Shown: positions 46,301 to 58,300 of the stretch, piece by piece | Position numbering within the stretch: the stretch's first letter is position 1 | Layout: every line of letters starts with the position of its first letter | Source of the DNA: Edolisoma coerulescens | Taxonomy: Eukaryota > Chordata > Aves > Passeriformes > Campephagidae | Reading direction: 5' to 3' | Assembly (NCBI GenBank): GCA_013397115.1 | Contig: VWZW01000500.1 | Coordinates: 15,777-79,776, forward strand | Length of the DNA stretch: 64,000 nucleotides | Notes under the pieces: generated by a model | Database searches by the model: none | What the model was told of the DNA's origin: nothing | The model's input: the letters and a program-made list of their open reading frames with translations, nothing else | Position numbers and translations under genes: made by a program

Positions 46301-49300
46301 AGGTCCTGGGGGTCCTGGGTCTCCCTGATTGCCCTGAAGGGAGAAAGAAATAGGATCACTGCAGAAACAGGTTTTCCCCAGTGGGAGCAGGGGGTGTCCC
46401 CAGGGAGAGCAGACCCAGACAGTGCCAGTGGCTCTTGCAAGCACCAAGACAAGCCTGACAGGTCCTGCTAAGCTGCAGGGGGCCAAGGACCCAGCCTGGC
46501 AGCAGGGTGACCCCCACGGTTTCACCCAGCACTCACGGCCAGGAGCCCCCAGCTGTGTGCTGAGGTGGTGGGGCACAGGGACATGGGGGACACACAGACA
46601 CCTACCGGGCGTCCCAGCACACCAGGGAAGCCTGGCAAGCCCTGCAAAGAACCACATCAGAGTCAGTGGACAAGCAGAAACCCACCAGCTCCACACAGCC
46701 CTGCCTGTCCCCCAGGGACGCTCCCCATTCCCAGTGTGTGGTACCCAGCCAGGAGAGGCCCCCTAAAGCTCTGCAGGCCCTGCATGGGGTGGGGGGGAAG
46801 GAGGTGAATGAGGCATAAATGCTCCTGCTGGTGCTGGTGGTGGCTCATGTGAGACCACAGGACCTCCCCCAATCCCTGCCTGCATCCCTCCACCATGTCC
46901 CCACTCACCGGCTTCCCCTCAGGGCCTGCCAGCCCTCTCTCACCCGGGAGACCCTGGAGCAAAAGGTGGAGACGGGGAAGGGGTCAGTGCCAGGCAGGGG
47001 CCGGGGTCAGTGCCAGGCAGGGGAACGGTGCAGTACTCACCGGGGCGCCGTCCCTGCCCTTCTCGCCGGGCTCCCCTCGCTCACCCCGCGAGCCACCTTC
47101 CCCCTGCAGCGGGGACAGACACCGGGTCACAGGATAGGCAGGGACTTTCCCATGACCTCCCAGGGCCTGCTGACACCCAAGGAGGGGTGTGCCCAGCAGT
47201 GCCTCCATCCAGGGCTTTGCTCCCTTTTGCCATTGGAAACTTGTAACCTCAGACCTTATCTCCTTTGGGTCCCCGCTCGCCCTCGACTCCTGGCTCACCC
47301 TGTGTTGGGAAGAAGACAGATGCCATCAGGCCTTGCTGCCCCTCTGCCCCACCACCATCCTCAGTCCCAGCTCATTATGTTGCCCCAGCTCGGCTGCCCT
47401 TCTCCTTTCAGACTGGCCTCTCACCTTCGCTCCCTTGGGTCCGATGGGGCCGCGTTCGCCTGGGAGGCCCATCAGGCTGCCCTCCACCACGTCCACCTGT
47501 GGGCAGGGTGCAGTCAGGGCCAGCACCCAGGGGACCTCAGGAAGGTCCCCTCAGGGACAAAGCCCTCCCCAAGCCCCTGTGCCAAGGGACTGGATGTGGG
47601 CCTCTATCCCCAGAGGGGCAGGCTGGCACCTTGACGATGGTCCCCTGCAGTAGCCATCACCTACCTTGGGCCCTGGGGGCCCTGGGGGGCCAGGCAAGCC
47701 ATCCCTTCCCTGGGAAGGGTAGAGAAATAGGTTGAGTGTCAAAGGGCATGGGAGAGCAGAGCCACCCTGGTATGGCCACTCCTGGCCTCCACAGGGCATC
47801 CGCCTGCCCCACAGAGAGCCCTGCATTACCTCAAGTGGGGCACAGCACAAGAGGGGATGGAGAGCACCCCGTCCCCATCCCAGCTCACCTGCTCACCTCG
47901 GTCGCCCTTCTCGCCCCGATCGCCCTGTGAAAACGCCACGGTGGCCGTCACGGGGCTGTCCCCAAGCCCCTAGACCAGGTCCCCCAGACTTCACCTCACA
48001 CCTCCACACACACTCACCTTCTCGCCGGACCGCCCGGACTCCCCCAGCTCCCCGGCCCGGCCCGGCACCCCGGGAATGCCTGGCTTGCCAGGCTCCCCTG
48101 GCTGCCCGGGTGGGCCCTCGGGACCCCGCTCACCCACAGCCCGGCCCATGGGGCCCTGCGGGCCGGGGGCACCGGGGTCCCCCTTGTCACCTTTGGGTCC
48201 TCGCTCGCCAGGGAAGCCTAAGGAGCCCTGCAAAACATAAGCTGCGCTGCCAGAGCCAGCCCTGAGGCGGGGCTGTGAGCCTTCCCCAAGCACCCCAGGG
48301 CTGAGCTGGCTGCATGACCCCCCCAGCCAGCCCAGAAAGCAGGAGTGGGGCAGAGTGTTGTGGCTTGGCATCGAGCTCGGCTCCCCTCACCTCTCGGCCT
48401 GGGGGTCCCCTTTCTCCTGGATCCCCCCGACTGCCCTTCTGGCCCCGCAGCCGCTCGGACACTGGCAGAAATGAGTCTGAGCTCCCGTCATAGGCACCCG
48501 TGAGCTCCTTCAGGGATGAAACCTGGGAGGGAGGAGAGAGCCACTGGTCAGGGCACAAGTGGAACCCCGCTGTGGCAGCACCCCACAGTCCTGCTAACCC
48601 GCCCTAAATTGCTCAGATCTCCCACCACCTCCCATGCCCTCTTCCTGCTGCCCTGTGGCAGGAAAAAGCCCCAGCCTGACAGTCAGGAAATACATACCTT
48701 GATGCCAAGCGCTTCCAGGCTACGTTCAATGTTCTGCAATAGGAATACATTAAAAACAAAGCAGGTGTTGGTCTGTTCCCACCATGGGGGCTGTGGATGG
48801 TTCTCTGTCCCCCAGGGCTGATGCTGCTGTCCCAGCACAGCAGGTCAGAGTAGGGACTCACCACTGTAGCCCCAGGGTCTCCACGTGCTCCAGGGTTGCC
48901 AGGTCGCCCCTACGTTTACAGGAAAAGAGGGAATGAGAAGATGCACAGAGGTGCAGCCAGAGAGGTGAGCAGTGAGGTTTCAGAGTTAACCGTTTGGTGC
49001 TGCCTGGGCAGGGGCTGTGGTTGTGACTGGGGTGCTTGCAGCTTGCCAGGCTCAGTGCTGGGTACTCACCGGCTCCCCTCGCAGTCCAGGCTCCCCAGGG
49101 TCCCCCTGAAACACAGCAAAGGGGTCAAGGGGAGCAGTCAGGCTGCCCAGCACCAACTGCAGCACCAGGGCCCAGCCCTGTCATCCTGGGGGCAGGGACT
49201 CCTGCCAGGGATTTATTCCCTCTGGCATGTGGTCCCCCCCAGACCTCGGGGGGGCTGGGGGGCAGGAGCACACTTACCTTTGGTCCAGCCACCCCACGGA

Positions 49301-52300
49301 GGCCTGGGGAGCCCTGGAAGACATGGAGGTGACACAATAGCACCCAGCAGCCATGGACAGAGGGCAGTGCCCTGAGGGAGCCATGGATGGGGGTCCTGCC
49401 TGCCTCAGAGCACTCCGGACTCCAGGGTCTGGGGCCGAGTGGCACCATGGGGTTCAGAACTACACACCTGGCCTGGGGGGCCGACCAGCCCTGGGACACC
49501 GGGGAGGCCAGGGGGGCCGAGGGGGCCTGGCACACCTCTGTCCCCCTGCTCGCCCTTGGCACCGCCGCGGCCCTGCCGAGAGAGCAGTATCACCCCCAGA
49601 ACCTGGGCCCAGCCCTGTCCCTGGTGGGGGCACGTACCCAGCACCCCCCATCACCACACTGCTCTTTGGGGAGTACTCACCTCTCTGCCAGGTAGTCCTG
49701 CATCCCCTTTGTCTCCCTAAGCAGGAGAGAAAGGAGTTGGAGGGATGCTGCCCCATCCCATGCCCCAAAATGGTGCTCCTGGTCTGAGCAGGGAGCAGCC
49801 ACCGGGCTTGTGGGGATCACATGGAGACCATGCAGGGACCACACAGGAACCACCCATGGATCATCTCCTTACCTTTCTCCCATCCTCTCCTGGTGTCCCA
49901 TCTTCTCCCTGGGGACAAAGGCTGCCTGTCAGTGCCCCACTCAACCATCTCAGCATGGGTACAAACCGGGGGATGGCTCAGAGCATGGGGGTTCTTTGCC
50001 ACTCCTCCCCTTGCCTTATGTTGTACTGGGATCACTATCCCTCAGCATCCTGGGAGAGCCCCAAAGTCAAGCCCTGCTTCCCCTACTCACATTCTTGCCG
50101 TTCAGGCCAGGTTTGCCATCCTCACCGGGTTTGCCCTGGGAGGAAAAAAAGGCAGTGAGGGAGCCCCCCAGTTTCTCCAGCAGCCAGGGGCACCAGCAGC
50201 CAGGGGTGCCTGGGCCCCACTGGAGCCTCAAGGTGCAGGGAAGGGGGAGCTGGGCACAGGGCGAGCCCTGCCTGATGGATCCAGCTGGGATCCACAGAGG
50301 GCATGGCACAGGATGTGTGCCCAGGGTGGCTGGCACTTACAGGGACGCCGGGTGGTCCCAGGGGACCCACGGGGCCAGGTGGTCCCTGCTCCCCACGCAG
50401 CCCGGGCAGCCCCTGTAGGGAAGGGAGATGGTGGGAGCACAAGGCAGCAGGGCACCCATCTGCCACAGCCAGCCCTGGGAGCAGGGAGTGTGACTGGCAG
50501 TGGCACCCTGCTGGGGACAGGGGGGGTCCTGCTGCACTGCCCTGGACCAAGAAGCATGGGACAGGACGTTGGTCCCTTGCGAGTGTGACAGCCCCAGCAG
50601 GAACACAACCTAAAGCTGCCCTCTCCAGAGGTACTTACATCCCGGCCAGGATCTCCCTGCTTTCCTGGGTCCCCCTGCAGACAAGGAGGAGGTGAGGACA
50701 GGGACATTCCCATCCTGCCAAAGGCCCCCCCTCCAGAGCATCCCCAGCCTGGAGCAGAGGGTGTCCAGGGGGACAGCTCCTCCCACCCTGTCATCCCTCC
50801 ATCCCACAGCTCCCACCTGCGGCATCCAGGGACAGACATTCCTCCCACCTTGGACCACACTCACCCGCAGCCCAGCAGGCCCTGGGGGCCCAGGTTTGCC
50901 TTCCAGCCCATTGCGGCCATCCAGCCCTGGTGGGCCACGGTCCCCCTGTAAGAGAGCAGGGCAGGACAATTGGAGCTTTGGGGTAGGATGGGGATGCTGT
51001 GCAACAGCCCTCAGCCCCCAGTCCCCTCACCTTCTCTCCTGGAAGGCCTCGGTCCCCAGGGTCACCCTACGGGGTGGGAAGAGAAGTGAGCATCATCTCC
51101 CATCAACAGGAGCTGCACAGGGCATGGGTCCCCCATTCAGACCCCCACAAGAAAGGGAACACTTACCCGTGTGCCAGGGGGGCCACGGGGGCCCTCCACA
51201 CCCTGCAAGAGAGAGACATGCTCAGCAGTGGGGCACGGGGGGAAAGGAGGGGATCCTGGCTGCTCAGCAGGCAGTCCCTGCACACCAGGACCCCCTGCAG
51301 AACACCACCCATCGTGCTGTCCCAGTGCCTCCCGCACCAGGGACCCAGCACCTACCCTCTCTCCAGGCACTCCAGGGGAGCCGGCATCGCCCCGGGCGCC
51401 CTTCCCGCCATCCTCGCCGGGGTCCCCAGGGTCCCCCTGCCAGGGGAGGGCACAGCGGTCAGAGGGCACTGTGCTGTGCCAAGCCTGTGCCAGAGCGCAC
51501 AGTGCTGGTGCTGTGTAGTTTAGGGGTGGGGTGGTAGGAAAGGTCTCAAAATAAGAGGCACAGGCAGAAAAAGAGGCGACTGAGCTCGATGCAGTTCCCA
51601 TTGGGGGAGTGGGGACTAGAGTGTGGTTGCAGAAGGAAGGCACTGAGCAGCACTGCTGAGCCAGGAGCCAGCTCAGCCGTGGTTGGGGACCACAATGCCA
51701 CCCAGCACAGAGCACAGCCTGCAGCCAAAACTGTCCTGAGCCTAAGCTGGGTTGTAAAAGCAGAACGCCCAGAGCGCTGGGTGCTGCCATGGGACCCCTG
51801 TAGGGCTGGGGAGCCAGGAGCACACCAGGAGCTTCCTCCCAGCACCAGGCAGGAGTGTCAGCCCATGTGTCCCTGGATCCCCTGTGCCTCCCAGTCGTGG
51901 CAGAGGCTGTTTTGGGCAGGGAGGGCTTGATGAACAGTGATTCCCAGTACCCAGGCAGAGCCCAGAGGACAGCAGAGGGTAGCCCACCACAGCACCCCAG
52001 GGACTCACTCATTACCTTCTCACCCTTTTCCCCCACTCCGACGAGCCCAACATCGACCTGTGGGGCAGAGAGGAGTTGTTGGAGCACACGGGGCTGGACA
52101 CCAGGCCGTGGGCAGGGAGAAGAGGGAGGCAGAACTTACAGTTCTTCCTGGGAGTCCAGGAGGCCCCTGAAAGAAGGGCAAGGGAAGCAGGTTAAGGGGA
52201 GCTGGCACAGCCCAGGGGAGGGCACAGCTGGCTCTGGGTTGGGGGGGGCCACACGTGGCCCTGCATCACTCACTGGGTCCCCACGGTCACCCTTGCTCCC

Positions 52301-55300
52301 TGGTGCTCCAGGGCTGCCCTGCAGGGAAGAGGGATGGAGTCAGAGGGGGAGGGAATGGGGGACCCGTGGGGTGTGGGTCCTGTGGGGTGGGGGGTACCCC
52401 TGGGGTAAGGGTGGGTGCAGGGCAATGGGGTGTGAGGGATGGTGGGTGTCCATGGAGCCGTGGGTACATACAAGGGGGGACTCACATTCCTGCCTTCAGG
52501 TCCTGGGTCCCCCAAGTCACCCTTCTCCCCGGGGGGGCCACGGTAGCCAGGAAGGCCCTGGGTGGAGGGCAAAGGGAAGATGTGCATTAGCAGGAGCCAC
52601 CCCAAGGCCATGGGTCTCTCTCCTGCCCCAGGGTGCCCAGCAGCGCTGCACTTACCCGGGGACCCCTGTCTCCAGGTTTGCCAGGCAGACCCGATTCGCC
52701 CTGTGGGGAAAGAGGGGGTGAGTGGGAGCAGTAGGGAGAGGGGCAGTGGGAAAGGGGCAGTGGTCCTGGGGACCCTCACTTACCGGGGTGCCTTCGTCAC
52801 CTTTCTCTCCTCGCTCTCCCTGCGGCACAAGTCAGTGGGCACCGGCCAGGGGAGAAAAGCACAAGTCACCAGCATCCCCCTGCTACCTGCCAGCCCCCCC
52901 CTCTCCTCGGGGCCACGGTGCCCCATGGCCCCTTGTCCCACACTACCTCCTTGCCTCGCATCCCGATCTGCCCTGGGGCGCCTGCTCGGCCCGGCTCCCC
53001 CTTCTCCCCCGGCTCTCCTGGGTCACCCTAGGCAGGGGAAGGGCCACAGTCAGGGCAGCATGGGGGCAGCACAGGGGCTGCTGGGGGGAGAAGGGGCACA
53101 GCCTGCAGGGACAGCCTCTCCAGAGCCGGACAGACAGACAGATGGACAGACAGATGAATGGAAGGGCAGTGACATTACCTTTGGGCCACTCCTGCCTGTG
53201 AGGCCAACGATACCCTGGTTGTTGGAGAGGAAGAGCACGTGTCACTGGGAACCTCAGTGACCCCTTGACAGAGGATGGACCAGGCCCATGAGCCGATGCC
53301 CCCAGGGTGCCCCCAGACTCACCCGATCGCCCTGCTCGCCTTTGGGGCCGGCTGGCCCTGGGATGCTCAGGCCAGGGGGACCCTAGACATGAAAGGATGT
53401 GGCATGGAGCAACGGCACAGGCACCGTGAGTCTGGGGAGGGCTGTGCCATGTGCCCTGTGCTTCCTATCCTCAAGGCAGTACTCACACGGGCACCTTTAT
53501 CTCCTGTTTCACCCTTGGGGCCAGGAGGTCCTTCCGGTCCTGGGAAACCTCTGTCACCCTGGAGCAGACAAAATCAGCACCCCAAACCATCCATTTTTTC
53601 CCCCACTGCAGCTGTGGACAACCAGGCCTGGGACCAGGATGAGCCCAGCTGTGCAGCTCATTGCCCAACGGTGCACTCCCCCTCCCCAGCCCACGGCCAT
53701 GTCCAGAGGGTGGAGGGCACAGCTGGGCCAGGGTTACCTTCTCTCCTCCAACACCAGCCACGCTGGGAGCCTGGGGGGGAAGCAGAGGAGACCATGCTGG
53801 GCACTGCCCTTGGCTCCCTGTCCTGGGGCTGGGGCAGGCAGAGGTGGACTCATGGGGCAGCATCACTTACTGGCTTGCCGGGTGGTCCTGGATCGCCCTG
53901 CGGAGAGACAGGTGTCACTGCCACTCCCTTCCCCAACAGACCCCTGCCACCCCACTGGGACCCCACTTTGCCCTCACCTTCTCTCCCCGGGGGCCAGCCG
54001 GTCCTGGAGCTCCCTGTGGCAAGATTAGAGTCCTCAGGGGGCTGGCAGTGCCTGGGAACATGCACCCAGGGCACAGCAGCTCCCGGCTCCACAGCACCAC
54101 ACCCGCTACCCAGACTCACCTCTCTGCCCGATATCCCTGGGCGCCCTGGGGCTCCCGTCTCACCCTGCAGGAGAGGAGGGAGAGGAAGGTGTCGTGGGCA
54201 TCCTGCCACCCCCTGCGAGGGTGGCTGCTCCAGGGCAGAGCGGCCGTCACTCCACGGTGCCACAGCTGCCCCAGCACACCTACCTTCTCACCCTCGGGGC
54301 CCGGCACACCACGGTCTCCCTGCAGAGCAAAGCAGAGGAGGGTTTCAGGGAGCCTTCCTCCCTCTACATCACACTGCCCCCACCCCACACACTGCCCCAG
54401 AGCTCTCCATGATTCAGCCCTGAATCCCATCCAAGCCCACTGGGTTGTGACAGCAATCCCCAGGCACAGCCACCACTGGGTCTCAGGGACACCAGGACCT
54501 GCCAGTGCTGCTCTGCTCTGACACCATCTCACCTTCTCGCCTGTCTCTCCCAGCTTGCCCGGTGCCCCACGGTCTCCCTGGTGTAGAGAAACACAGGGTC
54601 AGGGGCAGCAGGGCCTTTGGGGGACGTTCTGGGTCTTGGCACAGAACCCAGAACCCTTTTCTCCCTGCCAAAGGCACAGCAAGAGTGTCCCTTCAGTCCC
54701 TGCACCACTCACCTTCCTGCCCTGCTCCCCTGGTGGCCCCCGAGGACCCTGCAAAGGAGGATGAAGACGTTGTCACCTTTGGTGTGACGAGGCAAATGCC
54801 CAGGCTGTCCAAAGCAGGAGCCCTCCAGTGTGCCCACAGGGCTTGGCTCTCGGCATGGCCAGCTCCTGCCTGCCTTTCCTCCTCTCAGGAAACTCACCCT
54901 GTCCCCTGGGTCCCCGGGGCGGCCAGGTGTCCCTGGGAAACCTTCTGTGCCATCACCCTAGGGATTAGAAAAGGTGATAGCCATGCTTACGACATGGGGA
55001 TGCCCATTAGATGGGAATCCCCACTGGAGAGTGGTGTGAGGTCCAGCCCCAGTGGGGAGCATCTCTGCCACCTTCTTACCTTCTCTCCCTTCAGGCCAGG
55101 GGGCCCAGCAGGGCCCCGAGGCCCGGGGTCCCCAGGCAGGCCCTGTAAGAGAGAACATCTCAGCCCCTGGGGATGCAACTCAGCCCTGGGCACACACAGC
55201 CACTGCAGCCCTGATCCCCTCCGCCAACCCTGTTGGCCTAGGGGCTGGACTCACTGGGGGTCCGGGCTCCCCTCGAGGCGCTGCCCCATCCACGGGTCCA

Positions 55301-58300
55301 GGGGGGCCCTGCAGAGACAAGGGTCAGCTCCTGTGTGGTTGCCCTGAGGGCTCAATCCTCCCCAGCACCCTAAGGGTCTGCACTGCCCTTGGACACTCAA
55401 GGGACCTCCATCCAGGAGGGCAGAGGAGTCAGGGAAATGCAGAGCCACTCACCCTTTCCCCTCGATCACCCTTTTCTCCCTGCAAGGGCAAAAAAAGCAA
55501 ATAAGGGCAGTTCTGGGCTGTTCCCATGCCCTCCTTGGATAGAAGAGGAACACGCTGGGTAGAGCCATCACCAGTGGCATTAGGGTATGTGCGTGCCATG
55601 TGCCTCTCCCCACCCTGCCCAGTGCCAGCAACACTTCAGGCACGTGCCTGTGTGTGCAGGCACAGCTGGTGGGGGGCACAGCCCACGAGCAGGGCCAGCA
55701 GGAGTCCATGGGGGAGCAGCTCCAAGCTGCTGGCTGCTCCCCCATCCATCTGCCCACACATCCCCCCAGCCATCCCCATGCAGCACCAGGGGGATGTACC
55801 TTCACAAACTCTCCAGGAGGTCCTGGTAGCCCCATGGGTCCGAGTGGACCAGGGGGGCCTGGATCACCAAGGGGCCCCCGTGGGCCGGGGATCCCAGGCG
55901 AGCCGGGGCTGCCCTGGAGGACAGAGGTGCTCCATCAGCTGAGGCCATGGCATGGGCTGGGGTGCTGGCAGAGACCCTTCACACCCGTATTCCCACACCT
56001 ACCGGCACACCCGGCTCCCCTTTGCGGCCTGGCAGCCCCTGTTCTCCATCCGTGATCACCCTGGGCTCTCCCTGCACGAGGAGGGGGAGGAAAAATCAGT
56101 GACCCCATGTGCCCTGTTGTGGCCACAGCACCACAAGGCCAGGAGTCTGGCAGGGAGATGGGGAGACCCTGGGGCCAGGAGATGCCAGGTGCCAAGATGT
56201 GGCCACCAGGGTCCCCAGTGCTCCCCAGGGACCCCTGTGGGGCAGCCCCCTGTCCATCACCTACCGGTTCACCTTTCTCCCCCTTTGGGCCAGTAAGTCC
56301 CATGGGCCCCCGTGTCCCCTGGGAAGGAAAGATGAGAATGAGAGGAGGTGTTGGGTGTGAGAAGGGCTGGGGAGGGCCGGGGCCATACTCACAGGATCCC
56401 CTTGAGGACCAGGGATGCCCTGGATGCCCTGGAAAACAACAGCTCAGGAGGTGAACACATCCCTGCCAGCCAGGGGAGTGAGGATGGGATGAGATGGAGT
56501 GCAATGGGGTGGCATGGCATGGCATGGCATGGCATGGCATGGCATGGCATGGCATGGCATGGCATGGCATGGCATGGCATGGCATGGGAGCTCCAGCCAA
56601 AGCAAGGATAGACAGTACACTTTGCCTGGGATACACGCACAGGAGACAGCAGTGACCCTGCCAGCTGCTGAGACTCCCCCAGCACAGGGAACAGGGAGGC
56701 AGAAGCTGGCTCGGGGGCAGGCAGGGCGATGGGAAGAGCCCATTGTGCGGCAGCAAACCCAAGAGACACCCTTACTCACTGGCTGCCCAGGTGATCCAGG
56801 ATTCCCAGGGCGTCCTGGGCTTCCTGGTGTCCCATCAGCTCCAGGGAATCCCTGCAGGACAGAGGAGCATCATGCCAGCATCTGGTGTACCCCAGGACTG
56901 CCAGACTCCTTCAGTGCCCCAGGCAGTGCTGGTCCCAGCACTGGGAGCCCAGGGCAGCCCCAAGGCAGAGCTGGGTTCCAGGCTGCCTTTCCCCTGTGTG
57001 CTGAGCTGGGGTGTGAGGGAGCATTGTGGGGCTGGACTGGGATTCTTCAGCAGGATTCCCTCTCCAGCATAGATGTGGAGAAGAATGAAGGGACAAGGGG
57101 CAGTGAGAGGGCCCAGGGAGCCAGGTCACTGTGTCCAGGGATCCTGGGGTGCCTAGGTGAGGGGCCGGAGGTACTCACCCTGTCCCCCTTCTTGCCCAGA
57201 CGCTCAGCACTCTCTCCTGGTGGACCCTGTGGCCCTGGGGGTCCTGGAGGGCCAGGAAGGCCGTGGCGACCCTGGGGACACAGCGGAGAGGACAGGCTGG
57301 GGGGCAGGTGGTGGTCAAGAGGTGTTCCCTGTCTACCCCTGTAGCAAGGGCTGGACACGTCCTTGTCCCACACCCACCCACCGGCAGGACAAAGGGACAA
57401 GGGAACATGAGGACATGGGGACCACGTCACTGCCCTCTCCGGGGAGCTGCCCCTCTTATGCCCCTTCCATCAGGATATTACCGGCTGACCAGGGGGACCC
57501 GGTGGTCCCATGCGTCCTTGCAGTCCCTGCAGAGACAAAGCCAGTGGTGAGCATCCCCTGTGAGCTGGTGTTAGTGTGGTCTGGGGGATGCAGACCCCTC
57601 AGAGCCACCAGCTGGTGGCAGGGGGGTCACCAAAACACTCACTGCCTCACCGCGGTCTCCCTTCTCGCCCTGCAAGGGGACAGAGGGAAGGGGTTAGGGG
57701 CTGGCACCCTTGTACTTGACTCCCCACTGAGCTTCTGCTATCGGCAGCTGGGGGTCCCTGAGCCATGCTGAGCACCTGTGGCACAGCACGGCACATGGCA
57801 CAGCATGGGGAGGCTCACCTTGGGGCACTGCACAGTGCAGGGCTGCGGCTTCGGCTCTGGCTGGCAAGAAAAGACAAGCCTGTGTGAACCCAGGGATAGG
57901 AGAACCTCCTGGCTTACTGGGGCTGCTCCCCCTCCACACCCCCCGAGGTACTCTGGCCTTTACCCTGGTGGAGATGATGGTGCAGAGGTCATCGGTGAGC
58001 TCTCCCTCCAGCTCTGCCAGGCTGCTGCCATGGTATATGTACCGCGGGTCCTCACTGGTGACCATGCGCCGGAGCTGCTCCCGGTCTGCCCCCTCCAGGC
58101 CCACTGCCAGCACCTGGACCCCTGAGCCGAGAGCACCCTCAGCACCCCACAGAACTCCCTGCACACCCTGGTGAGACCCCATTCATCCTCACCCCCAGCC
58201 TTGACATCCCTGGCCGCAGTGATGGCATCATCCCCGGAGGGGCCGTCAGCCAGAACCACCAGCACTGCTGGCACCCCAGGACGGCGCCCTGCGCCAGGAC

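Noticed and set aside
46540..46560. A CAG...GTGAGT bracket encoding LGAPG in a COL7A1 intron
   Set aside because: The length is not a multiple of three and including it would break Gly-X-Y phase; treated as a decoy.
51137..52087. A 316-codon minus-strand frame through COL7A1 exons and intron
   Set aside because: It reads through clear splice sites in another frame than the Gly-X-Y codons.
56389..56779. Frames encoding repeated His-Ala-Met-Pro-Cys or the sense equivalents
   Set aside because: They are read from the (GGCAT)15 microsatellite within a COL7A1 intron.
39800..57700. Regularly spaced short similar units, which at first sight resemble a CRISPR-like or satellite array
   Set aside because: They are collagen exons of 27-210 nt with splice sites and Gly at every third codon; the spacers are introns of varied length.
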